Positions 37,900 through 47,016 of a DNA stretch of 64,000 nt are shown here, piece by piece. Both the position numbers and the translations under genes were made by a program. Under the pieces are notes generated by a model, which saw only the letters and a program-made list of their open reading frames with translations, was not told the origin of the DNA and searched no databases. This DNA comes from a bacterium. Lineage in GTDB: Bacteria; Bacteroidota; Bacteroidia; NS11-12g; UBA955. The DNA is taken from contig JAQSCZ010000109.1 of the NCBI GenBank assembly GCA_029945665.1, forward strand, positions 1-64,000. The letters run 5' to 3'. Every line of letters begins with the position of its first letter. Within the stretch, counting starts at the first letter, position 1.

Positions 37900-40533
37900 T
37901 TAATTATCGAACCAATACCTTCTCTTGTTTACTTTTAAGTCTTGCAACATACTGCTATTAGCATGCAAAGAGAACGTAAAACTTTTCCGAATACCATCTG
38001 GAATCCAATTAAAACTGAGGGCCCAGCAATGCAAACTCCTACTTACACTGAATTGGGTATAGGCAATTTTCTTATTCAAGAAATCATAACCACTGTTACA
38101 ACCTACTTTCCATTTAGGCGTTACATTAAAATCACCTCCAAAACTAAAATTATGCAAGTATTGAGTACTATAATTCAAACGCGAATAATTCAATGCATAA
38201 TTTACATTAAAACTCCACGGGATATCAAAACTCACATACCCATAAGGGTCGCGTTTCATATCCTTTAATTCAAGGGCATCTTGCTCAGATTTAACAATTC
38301 CAGCAGTATCTCTCTTTTTACGTTTAAACATGGCTGCATCAAATTTCGTAGACACTTGTACACTGGCATTGGTCCATGTTCCAATGCGCCGACTGTTTTG
38401 CCACTCCAAGCGGTTCACAGGTCGGTTCCAATCTTTGGTATAAGGATTTAAAGTTGCATTTCCATTCAATCTTACCTGCTTAAATAAGGTTGTAAATGCT
38501 GAAGCAGTTATATTTGATAGTTGAAATGATTCCTTTAAAAAATTATAATTTCCCGACAAATTGAAATTTTCTAACCAAGTTACATTTTCATATTTAGAAC
38601 TGGAATCGGTGCGCTTCAAAACCTTGGCTTGTAAATTATTACCCAGTGAGAAATTCATTAAACCACTCGGACCGCCGCCTGGGCCACCTTTTATACCTTG
38701 TTCATAAATAGAATACTTTACTTTCCTATTTTCATCATTCGATGCAGCCGATGCCGAATCGAGGTAGGATGAATTCCACACGCCATATTTTTCATCACTA
38801 AAATCAGGTCTATAGCTAAACCCAAAATTCGGAGTGATGGTATGTCTTATGGCGCTTACTTTACCACCTTTGAACTGAAAAGTTCCAAAAACCTGGGTAC
38901 CCAAATTGACAGCTGCGCTGTAATCATTCGCCCGACTAAAGCCATCGTGATAAAAGGTATCAAGTTTATTTTCTGCTGGATTCCATGATTTGGTAATCGT
39001 TTTAAAATACCAATATTCTGAATAGGAAACCGTTGGTGTTAAGGAAAAATGATTTTTGATTAATTTATAAGACCCCAAAGTAATAGGCAAATTATGAACA
39101 ATGCCTTGTTTAAACTGATCGACCGCATTTAAGTTTACTTGCGGTAATTTTGTAAACATGGAAATAAAACCCGGCGCTAATTCGGCAACAGGACTACCAG
39201 AAAAGAAAATACTGTCCTTGGTATCAATTCTATTTTCGGCTACTACTTGGTAGCTAACACCCAAATCTTTGTACCATTTATATTTACCAAACTTATCGGG
39301 TTTTGAAAATGGTGTCACCCTTTGAACACTAAAATTAATGGTGGGCAAAGACATTGAAAATTGTCTTGTTTGGGTATTTTGAGAATGGGTAATGTTGGAT
39401 GAAAAATTAGCCTTATTATTCATCAATGATTTGGAAAAGGCAATAGAGGAGTTGAATTGATTGCTAACAATTTGGGTTGGATCGAGCGAGTTCAATTGAG
39501 AAGCATTATTCTTTTGAATGTTGACATTGGCTGCAAAAGTTGTACCTGGTCGTGCTTTGGGATCTTGTGTATGCGACCATTTAATACTAAATGATTTGGT
39601 ATTATTGGTTTTAAAATTGGGATCCTCGCGTTCACCATTCAAAAATTTAGAATACTCAAGACCTATGGCGCCACCATAATGGTAACGGCTGGCATATCTG
39701 GTGTTAGAGGCTAAACGCCAACTGCCTCTAAAATAAATATCGCCATTAATGGTTTGGTCGAAATGATCGCTTATACCGAAATACCAACCGACATTTCTCA
39801 AATACGCCCCATATCTGCCACTTAAACCATACTCAAAAGGGATTAATCCTGATTTCTGTCCCTTTTTGGTAGGGAACATCCCAAATGGCAAAAATAATGG
39901 CGTAGGAACATCTTCAATTTTAAGGTTAGAAGGACCGAAAATAATTTTCTTATCTGGTATAATTTTAAGATTATGGGCTTCTAAATAAAAATGGGGATGG
40001 GGCAAATTACATGTTGTATATCGACCTAAATCACTGTAAATACTTTTATCAGCATCTCTCAAAACTTTATTGCAAAGTATATATCCTTCGCCCTCTTTCA
40101 TGGCAATTCCATAAGTTCTGCCGCGCTTTGTATCGAAATTATAAATCATGGTATCCGCATCAGTTTCGCGTTCGCCATCATTAAAATTCGGTCGCCCTTT
40201 GTATTGGCCATTGCTATCCAATATCCCTCTTGCATACAATTCACGTTTATTAAAATCTACAATAATCAGTTCTGCTTTGAGATTCAATCCATCATAAACA
40301 ACATTGGCATTGCCATATAAATAAGCTCTTCTGGTTTTATTATCAATGATTATTGAATCTTCTGCTCTGTAATCAATAATCGCATCGATGGCATCTTTAG
40401 CTATTTTAAAAGTATCTTTCTTATTAGATTTTATGATACTATCATTGACAGATAATAGTTTGGCTAGCTCTTTGTAGGTATTACCATGAGCAGAAAGCGA
40501 ATTACTGTACAAAAACCCACACGCAAACAGCAT
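37900..40533 (-). CDS. lptD: LptD-like outer-membrane LPS assembly protein
   Basis: About 877 residues. The N-terminal OstA-like region (about 60-170) carries IIDNKTRRAYLYGNANVVYD. A large beta-barrel region follows (TPLFLPFGMFPTKKGQKSGLIP onward). The protein inserts LPS into the outer leaflet with LptE. The start is set at the ATG at 40533, opening into a short signal (MLFACGFLYSNSLSAHG); GTG 40542 and TTG 40545 are alternatives. A longer frame to 40971 runs antisense through the amidase gene and is rejected. Divergent from the amidase. Confidence 0.88.
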   Translation of the reverse strand: MLFACGFLYSNSLSAHGNTYKELAKLLSVNDSIIKSNKKDTFKIAKDAIDAIIDYRAEDSIIIDNKTRRAYLYGNANVVYDGLNLKAELIIVDFNKRELYARGILDSNGQYKGRPNFNDGERETDADTMIYNFDTKRGRTYGIAMKEGEGYILCNKVLRDADKSIYSDLGRYTTCNLPHPHFYLEAHNLKIIPDKKIIFGPSNLKIEDVPTPLFLPFGMFPTKKGQKSGLIPFEYGLSGRYGAYLRNVGWYFGISDHFDQTINGDIYFRGSWRLASNTRYASRYHYGGAIGLEYSKFLNGEREDPNFKTNNTKSFSIKWSHTQDPKARPGTTFAANVNIQKNNASQLNSLDPTQIVSNQFNSSIAFSKSLMNNKANFSSNITHSQNTQTRQFSMSLPTINFSVQRVTPFSKPDKFGKYKWYKDLGVSYQVVAENRIDTKDSIFFSGSPVAELAPGFISMFTKLPQVNLNAVDQFKQGIVHNLPITLGSYKLIKNHFSLTPTVSYSEYWYFKTITKSWNPAENKLDTFYHDGFSRANDYSAAVNLGTQVFGTFQFKGGKVSAIRHTITPNFGFSYRPDFSDEKYGVWNSSYLDSASAASNDENRKVKYSIYEQGIKGGPGGGPSGLMNFSLGNNLQAKVLKRTDSSSKYENVTWLENFNLSGNYNFLKESFQLSNITASAFTTLFKQVRLNGNATLNPYTKDWNRPVNRLEWQNSRRIGTWTNASVQVSTKFDAAMFKRKKRDTAGIVKSEQDALELKDMKRDPYGYVSFDIPWSFNVNYALNYSRLNYSTQYLHNFSFGGDFNVTPKWKVGCNSGYDFLNKKIAYTQFSVSRSLHCWALSFNWIPDGIRKSFTFSLHANSSMLQDLKVNKRRYWFDN

Positions 40534-40605
40534 TATCCACACCAAACGAGGTATATTTTTAGATGTATTTAATGGGGGGTGATGAAACAAATGCCGAATT
40601 TTGCA

Positions 40606-40613
40606 CAAAACTA
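40606..40613 (-). promoter_or_regulatory. -7 box for lptD
   Basis: TAGTTTTG on the minus strand in the 106-bp divergent region between lptD and the amidase. Confidence 0.45.
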
Positions 40614-40639
40614 AAGCAAAAACATCAATCAACTGAATT

Positions 40640-41419
40640 ATGAACAAGAAATTATTATTTTTTACCCTAACTGTTGTCTTGCTTGGTGGATCTTCATTCA
40701 ACCACGCTGACAATTTATTTAACATTGTAGTCATAGATGCTGGGCATGGCGGCAACGACCCAGGCTGCAATGGCGGCGGTAGCAATGAAAAAAATATCAC
40801 CCTTTCAATTGCTTTAAAATTAGGCAAAATGATAGAAGACAGCCTTGAGGATGTTAAAGTAATATATACGCGAAAATCAGATAAATTCATTGAACTAAGT
40901 GAACGTGGTAACATTGCAAACAAAAACAATGCCGACCTTTTTATTAGTATACACTGCAACGCAAACGACAACAGAGAAGCGGCTGGAACTGAAACCTATT
41001 TAATGGGTTTACACAAATCTGAAAACAATTTAGCAGTTTCAAAAAGAGAGAACAATGTTATCCTTTTAGAGAAAGATTATAAAACGAATGAAGCTTATTC
41101 AGGCTTCGATCCAAATTCTCCCGCAGGACATATCATCCTTACGCTTATGCAAAATGCTTACATTTCTCAAAGCGCAAAATTTGCTAGTCAAGTTGAAGGC
41201 GAATTTAAAACCAATACCAAACTTAAAAGCAGGGGTGTAAAACAAGCTGGCTTTTTGGTGCTCTGGAAAACTGCAATGCCAGGTGTACTAATTGAAACTG
41301 GTTTCTTAACCAATGCCGAAGATAGAAAAACTTTGGGTAAAGACAGTGGGCAAGTGGTGATTGCAACTGCAATTTTCAATGCTGTTAAAAAATATCAAAA
41401 GGCAAATTCCAGAGGTTAA
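40640..41419 (+). CDS. N-acetylmuramoyl-L-alanine amidase (Amidase_3)
   Basis: 259 residues; the signal peptide ends near SSFNHA. The Zn amidase domain has DAGHGGNDPG (His), SNEKNITL (Glu), SIHCNAN (His) and the catalytic LIETGFLTN (Glu). It cleaves the stem peptide from muramic acid during cell separation or turnover. It has no SPOR or AMIN domain, so it is a minimal AmiC-like enzyme. Confidence 0.93.
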   Translation: MNKKLLFFTLTVVLLGGSSFNHADNLFNIVVIDAGHGGNDPGCNGGGSNEKNITLSIALKLGKMIEDSLEDVKVIYTRKSDKFIELSERGNIANKNNADLFISIHCNANDNREAAGTETYLMGLHKSENNLAVSKRENNVILLEKDYKTNEAYSGFDPNSPAGHIILTLMQNAYISQSAKFASQVEGEFKTNTKLKSRGVKQAGFLVLWKTAMPGVLIETGFLTNAEDRKTLGKDSGQVVIATAIFNAVKKYQKANSRG

Positions 41420-41425
41420 TCGACC

Positions 41426-42547
41426 TTATTCAACTGCACAAAAAAAATCCGCCGCAATGGCATCTGCATAGACTTTTCCTAGGTTGGTCAGAAGAATAAC
41501 ATCCCCTTGTTGAATCACCATTTTATTAGCCAAATATTTCTCCAATTGTGAATCAAAAAACCCATTGCGCGCACCCATATTTTCTATTATATTTAGGTCG
41601 ATACCCCACTGCGTGCGCAAACCAGTCATAATATACTCATTGATTTTATTCTCCTTTGTAAGCACTTCTTTTTCAAAGGGCAAAGCTCCCTTCTCTATAG
41701 AATTAATATAAGCTAAATTATCCGCCACATTCCATTTGCGTTCATGTCCATTAAAGGAGTGGGCCGAAGGACCAACACCTATGTAGTGTTTTTGTTGCCA
41801 GTAGGATGTATTGTGTTTGGCCATATAACCAGGTTGACAGTAATTGCTAATTTCATAGTGTTGCCAACCGTATCGACTTAAGAATTCCATGGTCCATTCA
41901 AAATGGGCAGCAGTCATTTGTTCATTCGCAGGCGCATATTTACCCTTGTCAATTAATTTTTTCCAAGCCGTATTTTCTTCTAGGGTTAAACCATAACAAG
42001 AGAGATGATGCACCCCCAGTGCATTCGCTTTAATTAAATTAAATCGCCATTGTTCATCCTTACTCTCTGGCAATCCGAAAATTAAATCAATGCTAACTTC
42101 AAAACCATTTTCAATGGCTAATTGTATAGACGTTTCGGCTTCCTGGCCATTGTGTGCGCGATTCATCCATTTCAGATCATTGTCATAAAAACTTTGAACA
42201 CCTATGCTTAAACGGGTTACCCCAGCGGCCTTCCAGTCTAGCAATTGTTGGATATTAATATCATCGGGATTGGCCTCTAATGTCAGTTCCGTTATTTTTA
42301 CAATGGGATAAAACTGCTGGATTGTTTTTATAATCCTATCGATGCCAGCTGCTGGAATAAATGAAGGTGTCCCCCCTCCGAAGTATATTGTTTCAACTGG
42401 CTCAATACATTCCTCTTTTCTCATTTCAAGTTCCTTACAAATAGATTTAACAATAGCATCCATTTGTTCAGTACCTGTTTTGAAATAAAAATTACAATAA
42501 ATACATGCTTGCCTGCAAAAGGGAACATGAATATAAATTCCAGACAT
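41426..42547 (-). CDS. hemW: HemW-like radical SAM haem chaperone
   Basis: 373 residues. The [4Fe-4S] motif is C11-x3-C15-x2-C18 (PFCRQACIYCNFY). The residue after the third Cys is Asn-Phe rather than Gly-Cys, which marks HemW rather than the oxidase HemN. GGGTPS and a HemN C-terminal domain are present. The HemW family binds haem and delivers it to cytochromes. The stop lies 7 bp from the amidase stop on the other strand. Confidence 0.92.
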   Translation of the reverse strand: MSGIYIHVPFCRQACIYCNFYFKTGTEQMDAIVKSICKELEMRKEECIEPVETIYFGGGTPSFIPAAGIDRIIKTIQQFYPIVKITELTLEANPDDINIQQLLDWKAAGVTRLSIGVQSFYDNDLKWMNRAHNGQEAETSIQLAIENGFEVSIDLIFGLPESKDEQWRFNLIKANALGVHHLSCYGLTLEENTAWKKLIDKGKYAPANEQMTAAHFEWTMEFLSRYGWQHYEISNYCQPGYMAKHNTSYWQQKHYIGVGPSAHSFNGHERKWNVADNLAYINSIEKGALPFEKEVLTKENKINEYIMTGLRTQWGIDLNIIENMGARNGFFDSQLEKYLANKMVIQQGDVILLTNLGKVYADAIAADFFCAVE

Positions 42548-42554
42548 AAAGTTT

Positions 42555-42562
42555 CAAACTTA
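42555..42562 (-). promoter_or_regulatory. -7 box for hemW
   Basis: TAAGTTTG on the minus strand, seven bases before the ATG at 42547: a near-leaderless transcript. Confidence 0.5.
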
Positions 42563-42573
42563 GAGAATTTCTT

Positions 42574-42810
42574 TTAAACGCTGTCAAGCAATTTTGACAA
42601 CTCCCAATCTTTGGCAGTTACAGTCGAGTTCGCATCATGGGTGGTTAATTTAACCGAGATTCTATTGTAAACATTTGTCCATTCAGGATGGTGACCGAGT
42701 GCATCAATTTTGGGAGCTACCTTGGCCATCCATGCAATTGCACTTATAAAATCGACAAAATTGTAGGTCTTAGTAAGGCAATTGTTTTCTTCTATCCAAT
42801 TATTATTCAT
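42574..42810 (-). CDS. Pterin-4a-carbinolamine dehydratase
   Basis: 78 residues from the ATG at 42810; an upstream extension to 42900 overlaps the divergent USP start and looks non-coding. Family motifs are present (GHHPEWTNVYNRISVKL, TTHD, AKDWELSKLLD). It dehydrates 4a-hydroxytetrahydropterin, which recycles the cofactor of aromatic amino-acid hydroxylases. It is slightly shorter than the usual 95-105 residues at the N-terminus. It fits with folE and the PTPS gene at 45.5-46.6 kb. Confidence 0.88.
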   Translation of the reverse strand: MNNNWIEENNCLTKTYNFVDFISAIAWMAKVAPKIDALGHHPEWTNVYNRISVKLTTHDANSTVTAKDWELSKLLDSV

Positions 42811-42894
42811 TAATTTATAACAAATTAGAATAAATTTTGGTTTTATCAATTTTTTTTTACTTAATTTGTTTCTTATCAAATAATTATTGTCATT

Positions 42895-43701
42895 ATGCAT
42901 ACACTCAACAACATTTTGGTCCCTTTTGTAATTTCTCCTTCTGCAAAAGGAGCATTAAAAACCGCCATTGCTTTTTGCAAGGTATACAATGCCAAACTTC
43001 ATGTCGCGCACGTTGAGAATGAAAAATCCACCCCAGATGTGCTTCAATCCATTAAAGCTATATGTGACGAGGAAAATATGACTTTTGTTTACTACGATAG
43101 AAAAGGTGTGGTTCACAAAGAAATAATCAAACTAGAAAAAGAGCTTAGCATTGATTTAATTATAATTGGGGCTTATGGCGTTACAGGGTTCCAACAATTT
43201 TGGGTAGGTAGCAATGCTTTCAAGGTAGTTAGCACCTCACACTGCCCTGTTATTACTTTACAAAATGAAAATTCAAGCTTCACTGGGTTTAATAAAATAA
43301 TGTTACCAATAGATGACAGTGAAGAAACCAGACAGAAAGTGAATTGGGTTGCTAAAATAGCGAAAGGATTCGATGCAGAGGTATTGATTTTTTGCGTGAG
43401 TAAATTAAAAACAGATGAGTCGCGATTAAAATTAGCAAAATACGCTGCACAAGTTGAGAATCTGCTGAAGGAAGAGGGTATTAGAACAAGCTTTGACGAA
43501 AGTTATGGCAACAATATTGCCGAAGATTGTTTGAAATTTGCAGAATTACACCATTGCGACTTAATATCCATTATGACCGAAATGGAAAGCACCAATAGCT
43601 TCTTTATGGGCACCTATGCGCAACAGTTGGTAAGCACCTCGCCTATCCCTGTGTTCTCAATGCACTCGCGTTCAACCAAACTATCTGCTCACGTAGCTTA
43701 A
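42895..43701 (+). CDS. Tandem universal stress protein
   Basis: 268 residues with two USP domains (about 4-125 and 133-262). The first has an IIGAYGVTGFQQFWVGSNAFKVV-like pattern close to the ATP-binding G-2x-G-9x-G motif. The second ends STSPIPVFSM without a clear G-x-G motif, so it may not bind ATP. The ATG at 42895 is good. Single gene, divergent from the pterin dehydratase. Confidence 0.92.
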   Translation: MHTLNNILVPFVISPSAKGALKTAIAFCKVYNAKLHVAHVENEKSTPDVLQSIKAICDEENMTFVYYDRKGVVHKEIIKLEKELSIDLIIIGAYGVTGFQQFWVGSNAFKVVSTSHCPVITLQNENSSFTGFNKIMLPIDDSEETRQKVNWVAKIAKGFDAEVLIFCVSKLKTDESRLKLAKYAAQVENLLKEEGIRTSFDESYGNNIAEDCLKFAELHHCDLISIMTEMESTNSFFMGTYAQQLVSTSPIPVFSMHSRSTKLSAHVA

Positions 43702-43731
43702 GCCATTTAATTGCAGCAAAATACTTATTTG

Positions 43732-44037
43732 CTATACTTCCTCCAACAGCGTGCGAAACGCTAACACCTTGTCCCCATATTTTTCATAGGTCTTAGCTTT
43801 TAATGCCAAAGCATACTTGTCTACGTATTCGTTAAAATCTTCGATGGCGTTGCAATAGTATTGCACAGCATAATTAACACCCTCGTTATCATCAACCACG
43901 GTTAGTAATTTAAGCATTTTAAATCCTGTAAATTTTTCAGTTGAAATAACTTCCGGAATATGTGTGTGTTTCATCCAATGCACCCATTCGGTTTCTATTT
44001 CTTCGGGGATATTGCAGGTTACGTTGTATATAATCAT
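43732..44037 (-). CDS. DUF4286 family protein
   Basis: 101-residue cytoplasmic protein with the Bacteroidota DUF4286 pattern: MIIYNVTCNIPEEIE, WVHWMKHTHIPEV, and a C-terminal FRTLLEEV. The fold is probably a ferredoxin-like alpha/beta barrel dimer. Function unknown. The 3' end faces the USP gene with 30 bp between stops. Confidence 0.85.
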   Translation of the reverse strand: MIIYNVTCNIPEEIETEWVHWMKHTHIPEVISTEKFTGFKMLKLLTVVDDNEGVNYAVQYYCNAIEDFNEYVDKYALALKAKTYEKYGDKVLAFRTLLEEV

Positions 44038-44125
44038 GACTCATTAAATTAATGTAACAAACTTATTCATTTTTTTAATTCTAAAGAAATCTTTCGAAAG
44101 ATTTGTATTTCATTTGCAACAACCG

Positions 44126-44983
44126 ATGGCCACTTTCAAAAATAGCCGTGTAGATACCTTGACCTATCGGGCATTTACAAAGCTTAAACACATAGACATT
44201 CTGCGCGACGACCTCATTCACCCCATTGTATGTGGCAACAAATGGCGCAAACTAAAACACGCACTGGCTTATGTTTTGGAAAACAACTATGAAACATTGG
44301 TGACATTTGGAGGAGCTTATAGCAACCATGTGGTAGCAACTGCTTTTGCCGGAAAATTATTAGGCATAAAAACACATGCTTTTATTAGAGGCGATGAAAA
44401 GCGAACACTGAACCACTATGAAAAATTAGCCTTAGAATGCGGCATGACTTTGCAACATGTTGATCGAACAGCTTATAGAGATAAAATCGCTTTGTTTGAG
44501 CATTACTTTAAAAACAACGAACGCGCCTTTTTTCTAGACGAGGGAGGCAACCATCCGCTAGCACTGAAGGGTTGCGCAGAAATTCTTGACGAACTAAGCA
44601 CCGAATATGATTACATCGTTTTACCATTAGGCACCGGCACAACCATGGAGGGTCTTGTACAAGGCATCATAGCAAGGCAATTAAAAACGAAGGTATTGGG
44701 CATCAGTTCGCTTAAAAATAATTTTGAATTAAATCGCAGATTAGAAAAATACGACCCTAAATATTGGCAGGTTTTTCATGACTACCATCGGGGTAAATAT
44801 GCAAAATCAGACCTTGAATTATTACAATTCAATCAACACTTTCAGAATGAGACAGGCATTGTATTAGAAACAGTGTATACAGGAAAAATGATGATGGGCT
44901 TTTTAGATTTGCTAAACACTGGTTTTTTTAAATCAGATGACAAGGTATTATTGGTTCATACAGGTGGACTGTTGAACCAATAG
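44126..44983 (+). CDS. PLP-dependent ACC deaminase/D-cysteine desulfhydrase family protein
   Basis: About 285 residues from the ATG at 44126 (a TTG at 44114 adds four). Fold-type II PLP enzyme. The PLP lysine is in GNKWRKLKHAL. GGAYSNHVVATA and the phosphate loop PLGTGTTMEGL are visible. Close relatives are D-cysteine desulfhydrases or ACC deaminases; the sequence does not separate these. Its 3' end overlaps the convergent secreted protein gene by 36 bp. Confidence 0.88.
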   Translation: MATFKNSRVDTLTYRAFTKLKHIDILRDDLIHPIVCGNKWRKLKHALAYVLENNYETLVTFGGAYSNHVVATAFAGKLLGIKTHAFIRGDEKRTLNHYEKLALECGMTLQHVDRTAYRDKIALFEHYFKNNERAFFLDEGGNHPLALKGCAEILDELSTEYDYIVLPLGTGTTMEGLVQGIIARQLKTKVLGISSLKNNFELNRRLEKYDPKYWQVFHDYHRGKYAKSDLELLQFNQHFQNETGIVLETVYTGKMMMGFLDLLNTGFFKSDDKVLLVHTGGLLNQ

Positions 44984-45400
44984 GCATCGCCTATTAGAAG
45001 ATTTGATAATTAAATCGCATAAAAGATAATGCCTATAAAAAACCATTCTTCTTCGGGTTACTGCATAAAAGTCTTTGCATTTAAATCGATTTTGGCCTTT
45101 CATTTTTAAAACTCTTTTAAATCCACCTTCATACTTTGTATTAGAGTTTGTGGTTAAGCCAGAATCTAACCTTTCAAAAAAAAGAATTCTTTTTTTCTTG
45201 TTATCAATATAATATCCCTTACCCTGAATACGGGACCCTACTTTTGGACTGTAGCAATGTTTGAAATTACCATTCGAATAAAAAACATAATAGTCAACAT
45301 ATCCAATTTCCCTTTCTTGCTCAAAATGAATACTATTTTGGGCAGAACCTGAATTCACTAATAGAAAGAAAAAACAAACCATAAAAAACCTTATTTCCAT
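44948..45400 (-). CDS. Unknown small secreted protein
   Basis: 150 residues, signal peptide MEIRFFMVCFFFLLVNSGSA before QNSIHFEQ. The mature protein is basic and aromatic (YYVFYSNGNFKHCY, FYAVTRRRMVFYRHY), with four or five cysteines. No family is recognised. The end overlaps the PLP enzyme gene antisense by 36 bp, which is unusual; the real 3' end may be shorter or the gene recent. Confidence 0.6.
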   Translation of the reverse strand: MEIRFFMVCFFFLLVNSGSAQNSIHFEQEREIGYVDYYVFYSNGNFKHCYSPKVGSRIQGKGYYIDNKKKRILFFERLDSGLTTNSNTKYEGGFKRVLKMKGQNRFKCKDFYAVTRRRMVFYRHYLLCDLIIKSSNRRCLLVQQSTCMNQ

Positions 45401-45497
45401 ATTGAATTCGCCGACTTAAAGTTCGGCAAAACAAAATTAAAGCATTGTTAGGATAGTTCTAGCTTTCACTAGAAATTTGGAGTAAAAAAAAATAGTT

Positions 45498-46151
45498 TTA
45501 TGAGAGTGCAAGCAAGCGATGCAATTCTTGGCGTGTTGATTCTTCTTCGAACTTTCCGCAATATTCTGCAGTGGTGGTATGGCTGCTGTCATCTTTGATA
45601 CCACGGCTAGCAACACAGAGATGCTTTGCATTAATAATAACCGCAACATTTTCTGTTTTCAAAATGGTTTTTAATTCGTTAACAATTTGCATGGTCATGC
45701 GCTCTTGAACCTGTGGACGTTTGGCAAAATATTCAACGATGCGATTTAGTTTAGACAAGCCAATTACCTTACCATTGGGGATATAAGCGACATGGGCTTT
45801 ACCAAAAAATGGCACAAAATGATGCTCACAATTGGTATAAAAGTTAATATCCTTTTCAATTAACATTTCAGAATATTTAAACTTGTTCTTGAAGTGAGAA
45901 GCTTGCGGTTTGTTTTCTGGATTCAATCCCCAAAACATTTCTTTCACATACATTTTAGCCACTCTGCGAGGCGTGCCGCTCAAACTATCGTCGGTCATAT
46001 CCAAGCCTAGGGTCTGCATTATCTGATTAAAATGATTTTCAATAATACCTATTTTCTCATCATCACTTAGTTTAAAAGCATCGCTGCGCATTGGCGTATC
46101 AATGTTAAACATTTCGTGGTCGTGGTCGTCTGTATGGTGTATATTATCCAT
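45498..46151 (-). CDS. folE: GTP cyclohydrolase I
   Basis: 217 residues. Opens the GTP ring to dihydroneopterin triphosphate. Zn/active-site motifs: NCEHHFVPFFG and AKHLCVASRGI, with SGTPRRVAKMY and KLNRIVEYFAKRPQVQERM. The N-terminus is acidic and His-rich (HHTDDHDHE), an extension sometimes seen in this family. The start overlaps the PTPS-like gene by 8 bp, so translation is coupled. Confidence 0.95.
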   Translation of the reverse strand: MDNIHHTDDHDHEMFNIDTPMRSDAFKLSDDEKIGIIENHFNQIMQTLGLDMTDDSLSGTPRRVAKMYVKEMFWGLNPENKPQASHFKNKFKYSEMLIEKDINFYTNCEHHFVPFFGKAHVAYIPNGKVIGLSKLNRIVEYFAKRPQVQERMTMQIVNELKTILKTENVAVIINAKHLCVASRGIKDDSSHTTTAEYCGKFEEESTRQELHRLLALS

Positions 46152-46551
46152 TGTATTCTACGTAATTCCTTTCGGTTTCAAAAAGGCGAACACCCAATTC
46201 AAATTTGGAATCAATTTGGGCTCTTAATAAATTCCATATAACAATGGCAATATGCTCGGCAGTTGGGTTCAAATCTTTAAATTCAATGGTATCCAAATTT
46301 AAATTTTTATGATCGAATCTGTCTTCGATTTCCCTTCTGATTATGGTTGATAGAACTTTCGTGTCAATCACATAACCTGTTTCAGGATCAATTTCACCTC
46401 TAACGATCACTTCGAGATTATAATTATGGCCATGGTAATTGGGATTATTGCAAACACCAAATACCTCTTGGTTCTTTTCATCACTCCAAGATAGATTGTG
46501 TAAACGGTGTGCAGCATTAAAATGTGCCTTTCTGATAACTGAAACTTTCAT
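46144..46551 (-). CDS. 6-pyruvoyl-tetrahydropterin synthase/QueD family protein
   Basis: 135 residues from the ATG at 46551 (a TTG at 46596 adds 15). Zn ligands: AHRLHN, YHGHNYNLEV. The catalytic cysteine lies in CNNPNYHGHNY, the C-x5-HGH spacing of eukaryote-like PTPS rather than the C-x3-HGH of E. coli QueD. With folE directly downstream, it turns dihydroneopterin triphosphate into either 6-pyruvoyl-tetrahydropterin (BH4 route) or 6-carboxytetrahydropterin (queuosine). Spacing and neighbours slightly favour BH4. Confidence 0.88.
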   Translation of the reverse strand: MKVSVIRKAHFNAAHRLHNLSWSDEKNQEVFGVCNNPNYHGHNYNLEVIVRGEIDPETGYVIDTKVLSTIIRREIEDRFDHKNLNLDTIEFKDLNPTAEHIAIVIWNLLRAQIDSKFELGVRLFETERNYVEYNG

Positions 46552-46612
46552 TGTATATAATAAGTAACTATCGGGAGAATCGAATTGTTTATGCAAAAGA
46601 ACTAATTATTTA

Positions 46613-46620
46613 CAAAAGTA
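46613..46620 (-). promoter_or_regulatory. -7 box for the PTPS-folE operon
   Basis: TACTTTTG on the minus strand, about 62 bp before the ATG at 46551. Confidence 0.45.
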
Positions 46621-46649
46621 TACTAATGAGGTGATTAATGTTTTTACCA

Positions 46650-46920
46650 TTTGTTTAACTTCTTTTAAACATACAATATTTCAATTTACATTGATAATCA
46701 ACATAATAATATAATTTTAGTCTTATATCAGTAAGTTGCAAAAAATATTTTGTTTAAGCTATTGTTATGTTTTTGTAAATTACATTTAATGAAAAAGAGA
46801 CACTTAACTCTATATAGAACCAATCTATAGAGTTATTTTGGACATAAATAAACTCATAAAACGCTAATTGTTAATAAGTAATAGCTTTGTTTAACTTAAA
46901 AAAATAATCTCTTAAACAAA
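46650..46920. promoter_or_regulatory. TGTTTAA motif cluster upstream of sigma-lycopene cyclase operon
   Basis: TTTGTTTAA occurs at 46650-46658, 46749-46757 and 46886-46894, and inverted at 46912-46920. One forms TGTTTAA-N6-TTAAACA (46652-46671) and another TGTTTAA-N17-TTAAACA. A TAGCTTTG -7 box lies at 46882-46889. An unrelated 10-bp hairpin (TAACTCTATA / TATAGAGTTA) lies at 46805-46835. This fills the gap 46552-47016; I see no gene in it. Confidence 0.45.
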
Positions 46921-47016
46921 ATATGCGGATAAATTAAAATTAATTACTCAACTTTGTAGCGTTAAAAAATATAAAAAGTAAAAATTATTTCACTGTTTTA
47001 AAAATCCACAACAAAA

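Noticed and set aside
40534..40971. N-terminal extension of LptD
   Set aside because: Runs antisense through the clear amidase gene; the signal peptide starts at 40533.
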